Positions 23,880-34,137 are shown, counted from the first letter of the stretch. The stretch is 64,000 bases of DNA from Channallabes apus (GCA_030522415.1 CM060127.1:961001-1025000), one strand, 5' to 3'. Made by a program: numbers and translations. The notes: generated by a model from the letters alone, not told the origin.

Positions 23880-25390
23880 TTGCCGTGTCTTCCTAACAAA
23901 GAAGAATTCCTGAGAGCAGAGCCCAGGACCGTCGGGGTATTCCCCCCCGGGGAGGGGCATATAGTAGTATGCCCCCCGGGCACCCCCAGGAGCACGTTAG
24001 TCCTTCGGTTGGATCCTGCCACATTCCAGGACACCGAACCACTAACATCCCCCAGCCCAGTAGAAGTACTCATATCCCTTTCTGAGAAGCTGGCAGTGTG
24101 GAAGCTACTGCCAGGCATATCTCCCTGGGTTTTAAAGACTGTAGAGAAAGGATCCAGGATCCAGTTTACATATCGCCCTCCGCATTTCAACAGCGTGGTC
24201 TCCACTTCCGTGATACCGGAAAGGGCGCATTTTCTGAGTTCCGAACTCCAGACAATACTGCAGAAGGGAGCCATAGAACAGGTTCCTCCTCCAGATATGG
24301 AGGCAGGCTACTACAGTCGGTACTTCCTGGTCCCCAAAAAGGACGGGGGGGCTGCATCCAGTTTTGGATCTTCGCAGTTTGAACCACTATCTCAAAAAAT
24401 GCAACTTCAAAAGGTTGACCATACAAACTATTGTCTCACAAATCCAACCACAGGATTGGTTTGTAACAATAGATTTAAAGGACGCATACTTTCACATAGA
24501 AATTTTGCCACAGCACAGGAATTTCCTGAGGTTCACTTTTGGGGGAAAAGCCTACCAATTTCGGGTCCTTCCATTCGGTCTAGCCCTATCACCCCGCACA
24601 TACACGAAATGCATGGATGCAGTTCTGGCTCCCTTGAGACTCCAGGGCATCCGCATTTTGAATTACATAGACGACTGGCTAATCTTAGCCCAGTCTCAGC
24701 AGCACTTCGACACAGGGATGTCGTCCTAGCTCATCTTCATTCGCTGGGCTTGAGACTCAACACCACGAAAAGCGTTCTTTCCGGCGCAGATGACAACATA
24801 CATAGGCGTCAGGTGGAATTCGATAGCTATGCAGGCACATCTGTCTCCTGCTCGCGTCGAATCCATAAACAACGCTCTGAAGGAAATCAAGCTAGACCGA
24901 GGAGTGACTGTACATCACTTACAAAAATGTTTAGGCCTCATGGCAGCTGCATCCACGGTGATACCTTTGGGTCTCTTGCACATGTGAGCTTTTCAGCTGT
25001 GGCTAAGAGCCAGGGGAGTTCACATGAGAACAAATCCCAGAAGGCGAATAAGGGTTACGCGCGAAGGACTTCGTACCCTTTCTATGTGGTTCAGACCCCG
25101 GTTTCTAACCTTTGGTCCCACTCTAGGTCCGTCTTGTCGTCGCAAAATGCTAACGACAGACGCTTCCCTTACCGGCTGGGGCGCGGTCTTGGATGGCCGT
25201 CCAGCCCAAGGGAGCTGGAGAGGCCACCTTTTCGCATGGCACATCAATTGCCTCGAAATGATGGCTCTATTTTTAGGTCTACAGCATTTCCTCCAGCAGC
25301 TGAGAGGCTACCATGTCCTAGTGCGGGTGGACAGCACATCGGTAGTCTCCTACATAAATCGCCAGGGCGGCCTGCATTCGCGCCGCTTAA
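23880..25390 (+). pseudogene. DIRS reverse transcriptase / RNase H, first part
   Basis: The reading begins in the frame of 23880 (RT N-terminus, YFLVPKKDGG near 24322-24351), then shifts at a run of seven G near 24346-24352. The RT core lies at about 24356-24729 (VTIDLKDAYFHI, LPFGLALSP, catalytic LNYIDDW near 24658-24678). Two further opposite frameshifts seem to lie at about 24712 and 24786. A TGA is at 24985-24987. RNase H is at 25140-25390 (TTDASLTGWGAVL, HINCLEMMAL, RVDSTSVVSYINRQGG). The gene is cut by the piggyBac insertion at TTAA 25387 and continues at 27437. Family: DIRS1-type RT. It makes cDNA from the element's RNA; this copy is dead. Confidence 0.85.
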
Positions 25391-26223
25391 CCCTCTGAGG
25401 TCCAAGGTGATTTTGGGGCCCTTGAGATGTTTGGACATACTCTGATATTTGTGCTTTTTTCAGCTACTTATAATATATTATTGACCAACCTGTATTTTTC
25501 TTGTAATCAGTACAAACTGTTATACAATAATACATGACCAAAATGAATGTATGTGTTTGCATTTTTTAGAAAAAAATATTATGCGTGGTTAGTAAGTTTT
25601 GTGGGGAAAAAAGTAGCCCAAATAAGGCCATGAAACTCATACAGAAAATTTGTTCACAATACATTGTTTCACAAGGGCTGGTAGACTAGTGTTTTTGCTT
25701 CAAAATTATGTAAAAATGATCTTGTTTACTTGCTCACAGAAAACAATATAGTGATTAACAATTTTTAAGGCACTTTTTGAGTGTAAAGGGTCTATGCGAG
25801 AAGGCGTGAACTATCATTACTAATGCAGTGATTCACACCTGAGAAGACAAAGGCCTGCATACTGATCTGCATAATGAGCCATCAGACAGGTATGTGACAG
25901 AGAGAGGAGAGTTACAAGAAAGAATCTGAGGATAAAATAAGTTTATATATTTTCAGTGTTTAAGTTATTTGAGAATGTATTTGACACACACAAAAAAAGT
26001 CTTGAGATTCACTTGCGAGTTCAGTTAAACAGTTTATTAGGAACAATCAAAGTTGACTTTTTAGCAGCATTACTGCAGTCACTATAACAGAAAATATAGT
26101 TAACAATAATATATAAAATTATATAGGCTATTACAGAAAACAACAACAGCACTTTGTAATTACCAGAACAAATGACTTTACCAATACTAAATTTTTTCTA
26201 CAATACACTACAGTTTACTATGA

Positions 26224-26227
<4 letters not shown>

Positions 26228-26317
<90 letters not shown>
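26228..26317. repeat. TA microsatellite
   Basis: A long TA run inside the piggyBac-like element. Confidence 0.95.
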
Positions 26318-26320
<3 letters not shown>

Positions 26321-26363
26321 TTATATTTAACTAACATCTATGATGTACTGAAAGTGCACTTAC

Positions 26364-26444
26364 TCGTGGTTCTCCAGTGAACTCGAATCTGAACGACACT
26401 CACGTGACTTTCTTGTGCACGGCGCCGGTGATGCAACCACAGTC
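26364..26444 (-). CDS. piggyBac transposase-like, exon 2
   Basis: After an acceptor (caatttttgtttag) this 81-base exon continues the frame of exon 1 without a stop (… PDE then TVVASPAPCTRKSRECRSD …) and ends at another GA/GTAAGT donor at 26364. Two good splice pairs and a continued frame support a real intron-containing transposase gene. The following exons are deleted or not recognisable. Confidence 0.55.
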
Positions 26445-26730
26445 CTAAACAAAAATTGAAACTTGAAGAATGGACGTGCATGCAATCATTCTCAAACAAC
26501 AGCTGGTGAACAATTTGACCATTTGAAACACGGTATAAACAATACAAAACACGTGTATATATATAAATAAATAAATAAAACTTTAGACAGATAGTAATCA
26601 GATTTTATTGCGGGCTTGTAAGTAACGTACATATTTCATATTTTAACCAATTTTACTCTTGCTGGTATTTGGTATTTTCCAAATGTACATATAAAATATA
26701 GAGCAATGATGGTGAGAATAAAAGACTTAC

Positions 26731-26942
26731 TCGTCAGGAATTACATCCTCCGTGGAGTCCAGACATTGTTCAAAATAAAGACGTTCCTCGTCTGAGTCTT
26801 GCTCTTCCTCTGATGAGAAAGTAAATTCTTCATCGCTGTCCAGAACCATCTGAAGTGCTTCTTCACCCGAAACAGTAAGTAAGTCTGTGATGAAGCTTGT
26901 TGTTTTATGCCATGGGGGCGTGTAAATGATTACCTGGCTCAC
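26731..26942 (-). CDS. piggyBac transposase-like, exon 1 (acidic N-terminus)
   Basis: The frame starts MSQVIIYTPPWHKT at 26942. It runs into an acidic stretch (LDSDEEFTFSSEEEQDSDEE) typical of the N-terminal part of piggyBac-type transposases. The donor is GA/GTAAGT at 26731, so the exon ends one base short of a codon. The DDD catalytic domain is not present anywhere in the element. As it stands this can encode only the disordered N-terminus. Confidence 0.6.
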
Positions 26943-27436
26943 CTCAGTTCATTTCCATATGAACAGCGCGTGCGCAGGGAGGCGGGAGCGCATTAGCTGT
27001 AATGAGCTGATACAGGAGAATCTGTATCACTCCTTACTTTCATACGGATTACATAAAAACAGATTACTTGTTTTCACTGTGCCTTGCATCATTTAAAAGT
27101 AGACCCTTTAAGCTTTCTACAGATATATTTCTCATGTCTGTGTGTGCAGTATTCGTGGAGCTTCAGTTCATTTTAGTGACGTGTTTCAAAAAGATTTTCG
27201 CGGAGACTGAGACGGCTGAAAGCGCACCCGGTTTATTTTATTTATTTTATTAATGCACAAAGTTTTATTTTTAACATGTGTGCATACAAAAATAAGTAGA
27301 CACTTTACAGATTCGATTATTATATAGATCTTGTTTGTACGATCAAAACTGAAAGTGTAATTTAAGTTCTTATTGGCATCATTACAGGAAAACACCACAA
27401 AACGCATATATGCGTTCGCGAACCTCAGAGGGTTAA

Positions 27437-27987
27437 ACCAGCTAGCGCATCAGGTTCTGCTCTGGGCTCAGGACAAGTTCCTGTCCCTCAGGGCGATTCA
27501 TATTCCAGGATACAGGAACGTGGGTGTAGACTTACTGTCCAGACAAGCTGTGAATCACGGGGAATGGAAACTCCACCCCAAAGTAGTGACTCGAATCTGG
27601 GAGAGATTCTTTGCAGCAGAGGTGGACCTATTTGCCTCCCAGGAGACTGCACAATGTCCCCTCTACTACGCTCTGACTCATCCAGCTCCCCTTGGTCTGG
27701 ACGCGATGGCCCATTCGTGACCCAATTTACGCCTCTATGCGTACCCTCCAGTAGCTCTGCTCCCGGGAGTCCTGGCGAGGGTCCGTCAACATGGTTTGCA
27801 CCTCTTATTGATAGCGCCCCATTGGCCGGCCCGAGTATGGTTCTCAGAACTAATATCTCTTCTCGACGGCTCACCTTGGATGATTCCAATGAGGAGGGAT
27901 CTTCTATCTCAGGCGCAGGGGACAATATTTCATCCCCGACCCGAGCTCTGGGACCTTCACGTTTGGCCCCTGAACGGGACCAATTAA
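27437..27987 (+). pseudogene. DIRS RNase H end and pol C-terminus
   Basis: It continues from before the piggyBac insertion (LAHQVLLWAQDKFLSLRAIH, VDLLSRQAVNHGEW). TGA at 27718-27720 stands where a Trp codon would fit. The same frame then goes on (LRLYAYPPVALLPGVLARV, LRRDLLSQAQG-like text in MRRDLLSQAQGTIFHP) to 27987. This conserved stretch after RNase H is normal for fish DIRS pol. Confidence 0.75.
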
Positions 27988-28582
27988 GTCAAGCTGGCCT
28001 TTCAGCCGGCATAATTGATACCATCCTAAGTGCTAGGGCTCCGTCCACTAGGAGAATTTATGCCTTCAAATGGAAGGTATTCGAAAGTTGGTGCATGGCA
28101 AAGCAGGTTGACCCAGTCCACTGCCAAATCGTTTCAATGCTGGAATTCCTGCAAGAAAAATTGTCCTCGGGCTTGTGGCCTAGTACTCTCAGAACGTACG
28201 TGGCCGCTATTTCAGCCTGCCACGTCCTGACTGAAGGAGTTACTGTGGGAAATCACTCTTTAGTTGCCCGTTTCATTCATGGAGCTAAACGGTTGAGGCC
28301 ACCACCGGGGGGGCGGCCACCACCACACAAACTTTGTCACACTGGGTGAGAGATGCTATTGCCCTCTACTATGAGGCACGTGGGCTCACTTCGCCTCTAG
28401 GAGTCAGGGCTCATTCGACCAGAGGGGTCACCTCATCCATTGCTCTTGCAAGAGGTACTCCCCTGCAACAAGTGTGTGACGCGGCGGGTTGGTCCTCTCC
28501 GCACACATTTGTAAGATTTTATAGTCTGGATGTCCACGCCACTCCAGGCTCACGAGTCCTCGAGTCAGCTTCCCAGACATAG
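27970..28582 (+). pseudogene. DIRS tyrosine recombinase, internally deleted
   Basis: The core-binding part is at about 27985-28300 (LSARAPSTRRIYAFKWKVF, LSSGLWPSTLRTYVAAIS). Then follows a jump: the segment expected to hold the first catalytic Arg is missing, and the frame changes near 28330. The C-terminal part, 28334-28582, holds the HxxR-like box RAHSTRG and the final Tyr context HTFVRFYSLD. The enzyme would join circular cDNA into the genome in intact relatives. The start overlaps the end of pol, as is usual in DIRS elements. Confidence 0.8.
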
Positions 28583-28666
28583 ATCTGAGACTTCCTGGCC
28601 TTGTGCGCACATGCTACACAACCTGGGGGTCCAGACACTTGTAGTGCGGCAGCGTTGGTATTCTCG

Positions 28667-28775
28667 TTCCCATAGCGTTCTCACGCAGCATCGAGAGAAA
28701 GCCTTTGAAAGGGAACGTCTCGGGTTACTTTGCTGTAACCCTGTTCCCTGAAAAGGCGGGAACGAGATGCTGCGT
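28667..28775 (+). repeat. DIRS internal complementary region
   Basis: 28667-28715 is inverse to the element's left tip (22287-22335); 28719-28775 is inverse to its right tip (28978-29034). Between them is CGT, where the genomic ends show CAT (ATG on the plus strand). This is the junction template typical of DIRS elements. Confidence 0.85.
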
Positions 28776-28822
28776 CCTAATGCCGCACTACCACGTGACC
28801 GGACGTCCATTCAGACAAATTA

Positions 28823-28987
28823 ATCTGAGGTGTGTCGCCGGCTCAGTAGTATTTATAACCTGCAGCTGCGTCTAATAAGATGACGTCACCTGACCGAGGT
28901 TATATATAGCCAAAAAATTGGCATGTTTGCTCACATGCTTCACAACCGGCACAGAAAATGGTTCCCATAGCGTTCTCACGAAGCATC
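28823..28987 (-). repeat. DIRS right inverted terminal repeat
   Basis: It is inverse to 22308-22473 and carries the same CRE (28881-28888) and TATA motifs facing inward. Confidence 0.85.
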
Positions 28988-29205
28988 TCGTTCCCGCCTT
29001 TTCATGGAACAGGGTTTCAGCAAAGTAGCCCGAGATGTTTTCCATGCATGTTCAATTAACCATAATCAATTAATTAACATGCACCTGTGGAATGGTCGTT
29101 AAGACTGTAACAGCTTACAGAAAGTAGGCATTTAAGGTCACAGTTCTAAAACCGCAGGACACTAAAGAGACTTGTCTACCGACTGTGAAAAACACCAAAA
29201 GAAAG

Positions 29206-29583
29206 ATGCCCAGGGTCCCTGCTCATCTGCGTGAACGTGCATTAGGCATGCTGCAGGGGGGCATGAGGACTGCTGATGTGGCTAGGGCAATAAATCGCCA
29301 TGTCCGCACTGTGAGACGCCTAAGACAGCGCTACAGGGAGACAGGAAGGACACTGATCATCCTCGCAGTGGAAAACCACATGTAACAACACCTGCACAGG
29401 ATGGGTACATCCGAATATCACACCTGCGTGACAGGTACAGGATGGCCACAACAACTGCCCGAGTCACACCAGGAACACACAATCCCTCCATCTCACAGCA
29501 AGAACTGACAAATCTGGTCCAATCCATGAGGAGGAGATGCACTGCAGTACTTCAAGCAGCTGGTGGCCACCAGATACTGACTG
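29206..29583 (+). pseudogene. Tc1-like transposase remnant (N-terminal HTH, rest deleted)
   Basis: The frame at 29206 (MPRVPAHLRERALGMLQGG … ARAINRHVRTVRRLRQRY) is the helix-turn-helix DNA-binding start of a Tc1-like transposase. It stops at 29383 by frameshift. Further codons (ARVTPGTHNPSI, TNLVQSM) continue in another frame, and the DDE catalytic domain is missing before the 3' region. The start ATG was chosen for its match to family N-termini. Confidence 0.65.
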
Positions 29584-29719
29584 GTACTGACTGATTTTGA
29601 GCCTCCCTTCATTCAGGGATACATTGTGAAACATTTTTAGTTTATGTCTTATGGTGTTGACTCTTTTAGTGTTCATACAAATATTTACACATTAAGTTTA
29701 CTGAAAGTAAAAACAGTTG

Positions 29720-29757
29720 AAAGTCAGAGGACGTTATATATATATAAAACGTCCTCT

Positions 29758-29763
<6 letters not shown>
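29720..29763. repeat. 16-bp inverted repeat (hairpin) at the broken Tc1 end
   Basis: Arms aaagtcagaggacgtt (29720-29735) and aacgtcctctgacttt (29748-29763) flank a TA-rich 12-base loop. The left arm is the Tc1 terminal repeat; the right arm is its inverse. Confidence 0.9.

Positions 29764-29826
<63 letters not shown>
29764..29826. repeat. TA microsatellite
   Basis: A long TA run directly after the hairpin. Confidence 0.95.
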
Positions 29827-29827
<1 letters not shown>

Positions 29828-30778
29828 TTTTTTTATTTTTTGATTAACCACTTGGATGAATCATTCATTCTGACAGCACTAATGTTTATTGTAAACAACC
29901 ATACAAGGGTAATTGTTACTAAGCCTGCGCTGGGTGCACAAATTTTCTTGCATGTTGCCCTCACAGATTCCCGCAGCTAAGCTTGGATGTACATTTACAT
30001 TCCAATAACGGTTACTGATGACATGCCTCTGAAGTTTGACTTTTTGCACCATTAAAATACTTATAGGGAACTAGTTATATCTTCTTATATTCTTATGTTA
30101 ATGCTCATTAGTACACATACATGGTTCTTTAATGTATTTGCATTGTACTAAAATGCATTCTTTTTCAATTGCCATATACAGAATCCCAAATCACTATGGT
30201 CGTTAAAAATACAACAAAACAACAACACATTTTTTCTTTTTTTTTAATGAGGTGTTAGTGCATTATACAGACTCGTGGCACAGCCTAAGCTTTTATCCTT
30301 AATGCTTTTTCCCCCTCACGTTATTTTTACTTTTATACTTTAAGTAGTTTTGAAACCAGTACTTTTACACTTTTACTTGAGTAAAAAGCTTGAGTTGATA
30401 CTTCTAAAGAAGTCTTTTTAAACCCTAGTATCTATACTTTTACTCAAGTAATGAATGTGAATACTTTTGACACCACTGAGTATAAAGTAGATGCACATGC
30501 ATGACTGACAATATGTTTGTAAATATATCTAGAAAATGTAAAATGTAGCTAACTTTTTAATTTACATTAACATTTAAATGTACATTTCTCTCATGTTTGC
30601 CAGCCAGCACTGAAACATCCAAACATCTGTAATTTACAGTGGTGTGAAAAACTATTTGCCCCCTTCCTGATTTCTTATTCTTTTGCATGTTTGTCACACT
30701 TAAATGTTTCTGCTCATCAAAAATCGTTAACTATTAGTCAAAGATAACATAATTGAACACAAAATGCAGTTTTTAAAT

Positions 30779-31076
30779 TCAATTCAATTTTTCAATTCAG
30801 TTTTATTTGTATAGCGCTTTTAACAATTGACATTGTCTCAAAACAGCTTTACACAATCAAAAGAATTATTTAAGTTTGTATGGAATGTGAATGTGTATGA
30901 ATCAAAATGTTCAGATAGTCCCTGGTGAGCAAGCCCGAGGGCGACAGTGGCAAGGAAAAACTCCCTGAGATGGTAATAGGAAGAAACCTTGAGAGGAACC
31001 AGACTCGACAGGGAACCCATCCTCATCTGGGTGAAACAGATAGCAGGAAATGATCTGCATTTATACTGTGTTAATA
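30779..31076 (-). mobile_element. L2-type LINE 3' tail inserted in Tc1 copy 1
   Basis: It matches the L2 3' region near 45360-45480 (shared gcaaggaaaaactccctgag, accagactc, agggaacccatcctcat) and ends in attttatttgtatagcgctt-type tail on the minus strand. It is inserted between tttttaaat and gaaggttt of the Tc1 repeat. Confidence 0.8.
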
Positions 31077-31316
31077 AATGAAGGTTTACATTATTAAGGG
31101 AGAAAAAAAACTCCAAATCTACATGGCCCTGTGTGAAAAAGTGATTGCCCCCCTTGTTAAAAAATAACTTAACTGTGGTTTATTACACCTGAGTTCAATT
31201 TCTGTAGTCACCCCCAGACCTGATTACTGCCACACCTGTTTCAATCAAGAAATCACTTAAATAGGAGCTACCTGACACAGAGAAGTAGACCAAAAGCACC
31301 TCAAAAGCTAGACATC

Positions 31317-32334
31317 ATGCCAAGAGCCAAAGAAATTCAGAATGAGAACAAAAGTAATTGAGATCTATCAGTCTGGTAAAGGTTATAAAGCCATTTCTAA
31401 AGCTTTGGGACTCCAGCGAACCACAGTGAGAGCCATTATCCACAAATGGCAAAAACATGGAACAGTGGTGAACCTTCCCAGGAGTGGCCGGCCGACCAAA
31501 ATTACCCCAAGAGCGCAGAGACAACTCATCCGAGAGGCCACAAAAGACCCCAGGACAACATCTAAAGAACTGCAGGCCTCACTTGCCTCAATTAAGGTCA
31601 GTGTTCACGACTCCACCATAAGAAAGAGACTGGGCAAAAACGGCCTGCATGGCAGATTTCCAAGGCGCAAACCACTTTTAAGCAAAAAGAACATTAAGGC
31701 TCGTCTCAATTTAGCTAAAAAACATCTCAATGATTGCCAAGACTTTTGGGAAAATACCTTGTGGACCGACGAGACAAAAGTTGAACTTTTTGGAAGGTGT
31801 GTGTCCCAATACATCTGGCGTAAAAGTAACACAGCATTTCAGAAAAAGAACATCATACCAACAGTAAAATATGGTGGTGGTAGTGTGATGGTCTGGGGTT
31901 GTTTTGCTGCTTCAGGACCTGGAAGGCTTGCTGTGATAGATGGAACCATGAATTCTACTGTCTACCAAAAATTCCTGAAGGAGAATGTCCGGCCATCTGT
32001 TCGTCAACTCAAGCTGAAGCGATCTTGGGTGCTGCAGCAGGACAATGACGCAAAACACACCAGCAAATCCACCTCTGAATGGCTGAAGAAAAACAAAATG
32101 AAGACTTTGGAGTGGCCTAGTCAAAGTCCAGACCTGGATCCTATTGAGATGTTGTGGCATGACCTTAAAAAGGCGGTTCATGCTAGAAAACCCTCAAATA
32201 AAGCTGAATTACAACAATTCTGCAAAGATGAGTGGGCCAAAATTCCTCCAGAGCGCTGTAAAAGACTCGTTGCAAGTTATCGCAAACGCTTGATTGCAAT
32301 TATTGCTGCTAAGGGTGGCCCAACCAGTTATTAG
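31317..32334 (+). pseudogene. Tc1-like transposase, copy 1 (5-bp deletion near start)
   Basis: The first codons (ATG 31317, MPRAKEIQ) are out of frame with the rest because five bases present in the sister copy are lost after CAG. From 31342 a 330-codon frame is open to 32334. It has the paired-like HTH region, a GRPTK linker, and DD34E residues in WTDETK, QQDNDAKH and PDLDPIEMLW. Compared with the copy at 43447-44469 it has about ten substitutions, including Pro to Ala after the second catalytic Asp and Asn to Asp before the catalytic Glu. It might be translated from an internal Met but would lack the first ten residues. Confidence 0.9.
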
Positions 32335-32566
32335 GTTCAGGGGGCAATTACTTTTTCACACAGGGCCATGTAGCTTTGGATTTTTTTTCTCCCTAACTAA
32401 TAAAACCCCTCATTTAAAAACTGCACTTTGTGTACTGCATTTTGTGTACTTGTGTTATCTTTGACTAATAGTTAAATGTGTTTGATGATCAGAAACATTT
32501 TGTGTGACAAACATGCAAAAGAATAAGAAATCAGGAGGGGGGCAAATAGTTTTTCACACCACTGTA

Positions 32567-33185
32567 TGTTAAGGGTTTCCATGATTTTTACAAGTGCAGT
32601 GTGAGGACAATACTGGAGCTGATTCAGGAATTTCTGTAGCTCTAAAAATGGATCATGTTTTTTAAAACAGGTATGTGCATATCATTTTGTATATTGCTGG
32701 GATAACAGGTGATTTGCACCTGTACCATCTAAACTGTAAGTGGCCTCTGTTGTGTTTTATCACTTATAATCATACACATAAATCAACACAAGACGGCGAG
32801 GAATTAACTGGAGATGTAGGAATGAATGTAATGAGAAAGTTTCACACTATCCAGTCTTTGGAGAATACTATGTTCCAACACTGGGGGGCACTAAAACCTA
32901 ATTTTACAAGTTTTGCGAACACCAATGCACTGAACAACTACTGTAGATTCATTTATTTACACATAATCAACAGATGTTGTAACAATAATAATAAGGATAA
33001 ATAGTTGAAGTAGAAGAAGAAGTGAGCCTTTATTAATTATAATACCAACATGTTATTATTATGTAATTTAGCTTACCATATATTTTTCAACGAGAATTCA
33101 GAATAGCTTCTTTTTTGTGCTTACTGTTATTCATTATACTGTATTAGTGATCACATGATTACAGTGTATAATTCTAGTAAGTACC
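32567..33185. other. No recognised gene or repeat
   Basis: AT-rich sequence without convincing frames. Confidence 0.5.
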
Positions 33186-33392
33186 CACTCACTCACTCAT
33201 ACCGCTTTGTCCGTGTTTATCTGTGTATAGGAGACTTAGGAAACAAGGTGGTGTACACCCTGGACTGGGTAACAATCCATCGCAGGGAACTCACACAAAT
33301 ATACACTTACATGCTTATTTAAACACTGCAGGCAATTTTCAACATACAGAGGCAAAAGGCGACATGCTATGCACTAAGCCACCGTGATGCCT
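33186..33392 (-). mobile_element. V-SINE-like copy, diverged
   Basis: Plus-strand words actcactcataccgctttgt, gtgtacaccctggactgggt and aatccatcgcaggg match the other V-SINE-like copies. The tRNA-like head lies at its right end in reverse (gcactaagccaccgtgatgcc). Confidence 0.65.
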
Positions 33393-33664
33393 ATAGTGAC
33401 TGTCTTGGTATTCCCCTACTGAACCACAGTTATGACTCTATAATCATTTAAAGTTTTAAGCCTTATAAATAACCAATGAGAGAAGAAGAATTGAAGGATA
33501 ATTATTAATTATAATTATTACACATGATAATTACTTGTGCAAAACGATCCCTCTGCCTGTTAAAAAAATCAAAAACAGGGTTAAAATGTCTTGTGTTCAG
33601 ACAATGTAATCTGAGTTAATGCTGCCTCCCTTATCCGTTGTACATACATACCTGTGCCTCACAG

Positions 33665-33869
33665 GGAGCAAAACACTGAGGTCAAACCCATTAACCCCTT
33701 TACTGAAACCCACACCATCACTGTGGGCCAACACACCATTGGTTACACCAAGTTCACCAAAGTCCTGCAGGCTGAAATTCTCTGTCAACACTACACACAC
33801 ACATCGAGCTCCTCCAGCACCAACTTTCTCTCATCATCATCAACGGCCTCAACCTTCCTGATTTCATAA
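33665..33869 (+). other. Possible terminal coding exon, unrecognised
   Basis: A pyrimidine-rich acceptor (acctgtgcctcacag) is followed by 67 open codons without an ATG start (REQNTEVKPINPFTETHT …) ending SSTASTFLIS and TAA at 33867-33869. Composition looks protein-like, but there is no known motif and no partner exon nearby. It could be a last exon of a host gene or of a mobile element. Confidence 0.25.
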
Positions 33870-34099
33870 GAAATTTTTAAGCGCATGTGGCTTGTGAATG
33901 GAAATTTAAAGCATTGCCTGAAGAACTTAAGAAACAATTTAAGAAAATTATTTAAAAAAAGAAATGGAATTGATTAATCCTAATTAATATAGCTTACAAT
34001 TTACAATTTATGTTTTATAAAGGGAAGCGGATACGATGGCTATGATATCATGTTCAGTAGCCCAACCCAAAGATCTTTTGCCCTTTTAATCCTGTAATG

Positions 34100-34137
<38 letters not shown>

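Larger units (their letters stand above)
25391..27432 (-). mobile_element. piggyBac-like element inside the DIRS RNase H gene
   Basis: Both ends are CCCTCTGAGG inverse to each other, flanked by TTAA (25387-25390 and 27433-27436). Removing it with one TTAA restores the RNase H reading across the site (…HSRR and LNQLAHQ in the same frame). It encodes two exons of a split transposase N-terminus on the minus strand but no catalytic part, so it is a deleted derivative. A 16-bp perfect palindrome (aacgcatatatgcgtt) at 27401-27416 lies next to the right end. A long TA run is at about 26228-26317. Confidence 0.85.
22287..29034 (+). mobile_element. DIRS-like tyrosine-recombinase retroelement, split by piggyBac
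   Basis: It has the classical DIRS layout: inverted terminal repeats (22308-22473 and 28823-28987), an internal complementary region (28667-28775) equal to the joined inverted ends, a gag-like frame, RT/RNase H and a tyrosine recombinase. At both junctions the trinucleotide ATG is found (22283-22285 and 29035-29037), which fits recombinase-type insertion at a short shared core. Several frameshifts and stops make it defective. Confidence 0.85.
22177..29735 (+). mobile_element. Tc1-like element, internally deleted and split by the DIRS insertion
   Basis: The left part (22177-22286) starts ctcagcaaaaaaagaaacgt, a known Tc1-type terminal repeat. The right part (29035-29735) resumes the leader and carries the N-terminus of a transposase and the end region. 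The far terminal repeat is cut after gaggacgtt, so the right tip is missing or replaced by a palindrome. Confidence 0.75.
21676..30478. mobile_element. hAT-like non-autonomous element, split by later insertions
   Basis: The left end is CAGAGGTGTCAA (21676); the right end is the inverse TTGACACCACTG (ends 30478). The 8-bp flanks tgtataaa (21668-21675) and agtataaa (30479-30486) differ only at the first base, a good hAT-type target duplication. The two halves (21676-22176 and about 29830-30478) hold the ...aagtagaaattttgggtatc... and ...acttgagtaaaaagcttgag... subterminal sequence seen in fish hAT families. No transposase is left. The Tc1/DIRS/piggyBac nest sits inside. Confidence 0.75.
30637..32564 (+). 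mobile_element. Tc1-like element, copy 1 (plus orientation)
   Basis: Ends are cagtggtgtgaaaaactatt and its inverse, flanked by TA (30635-30636 and 32565-32566). Terminal repeats are about 210 bp long, of IR/DR type. It is nearly identical to 43229-44848. The left repeat was interrupted by an L2 3' tail (30779-31076). Confidence 0.9.

Noticed and set aside
22714..24426. Minus-strand frames of 63-212 codons in the DIRS region
   Set aside because: They are antisense to the DIRS gag and RT sequence, which explains the conservation of openness.
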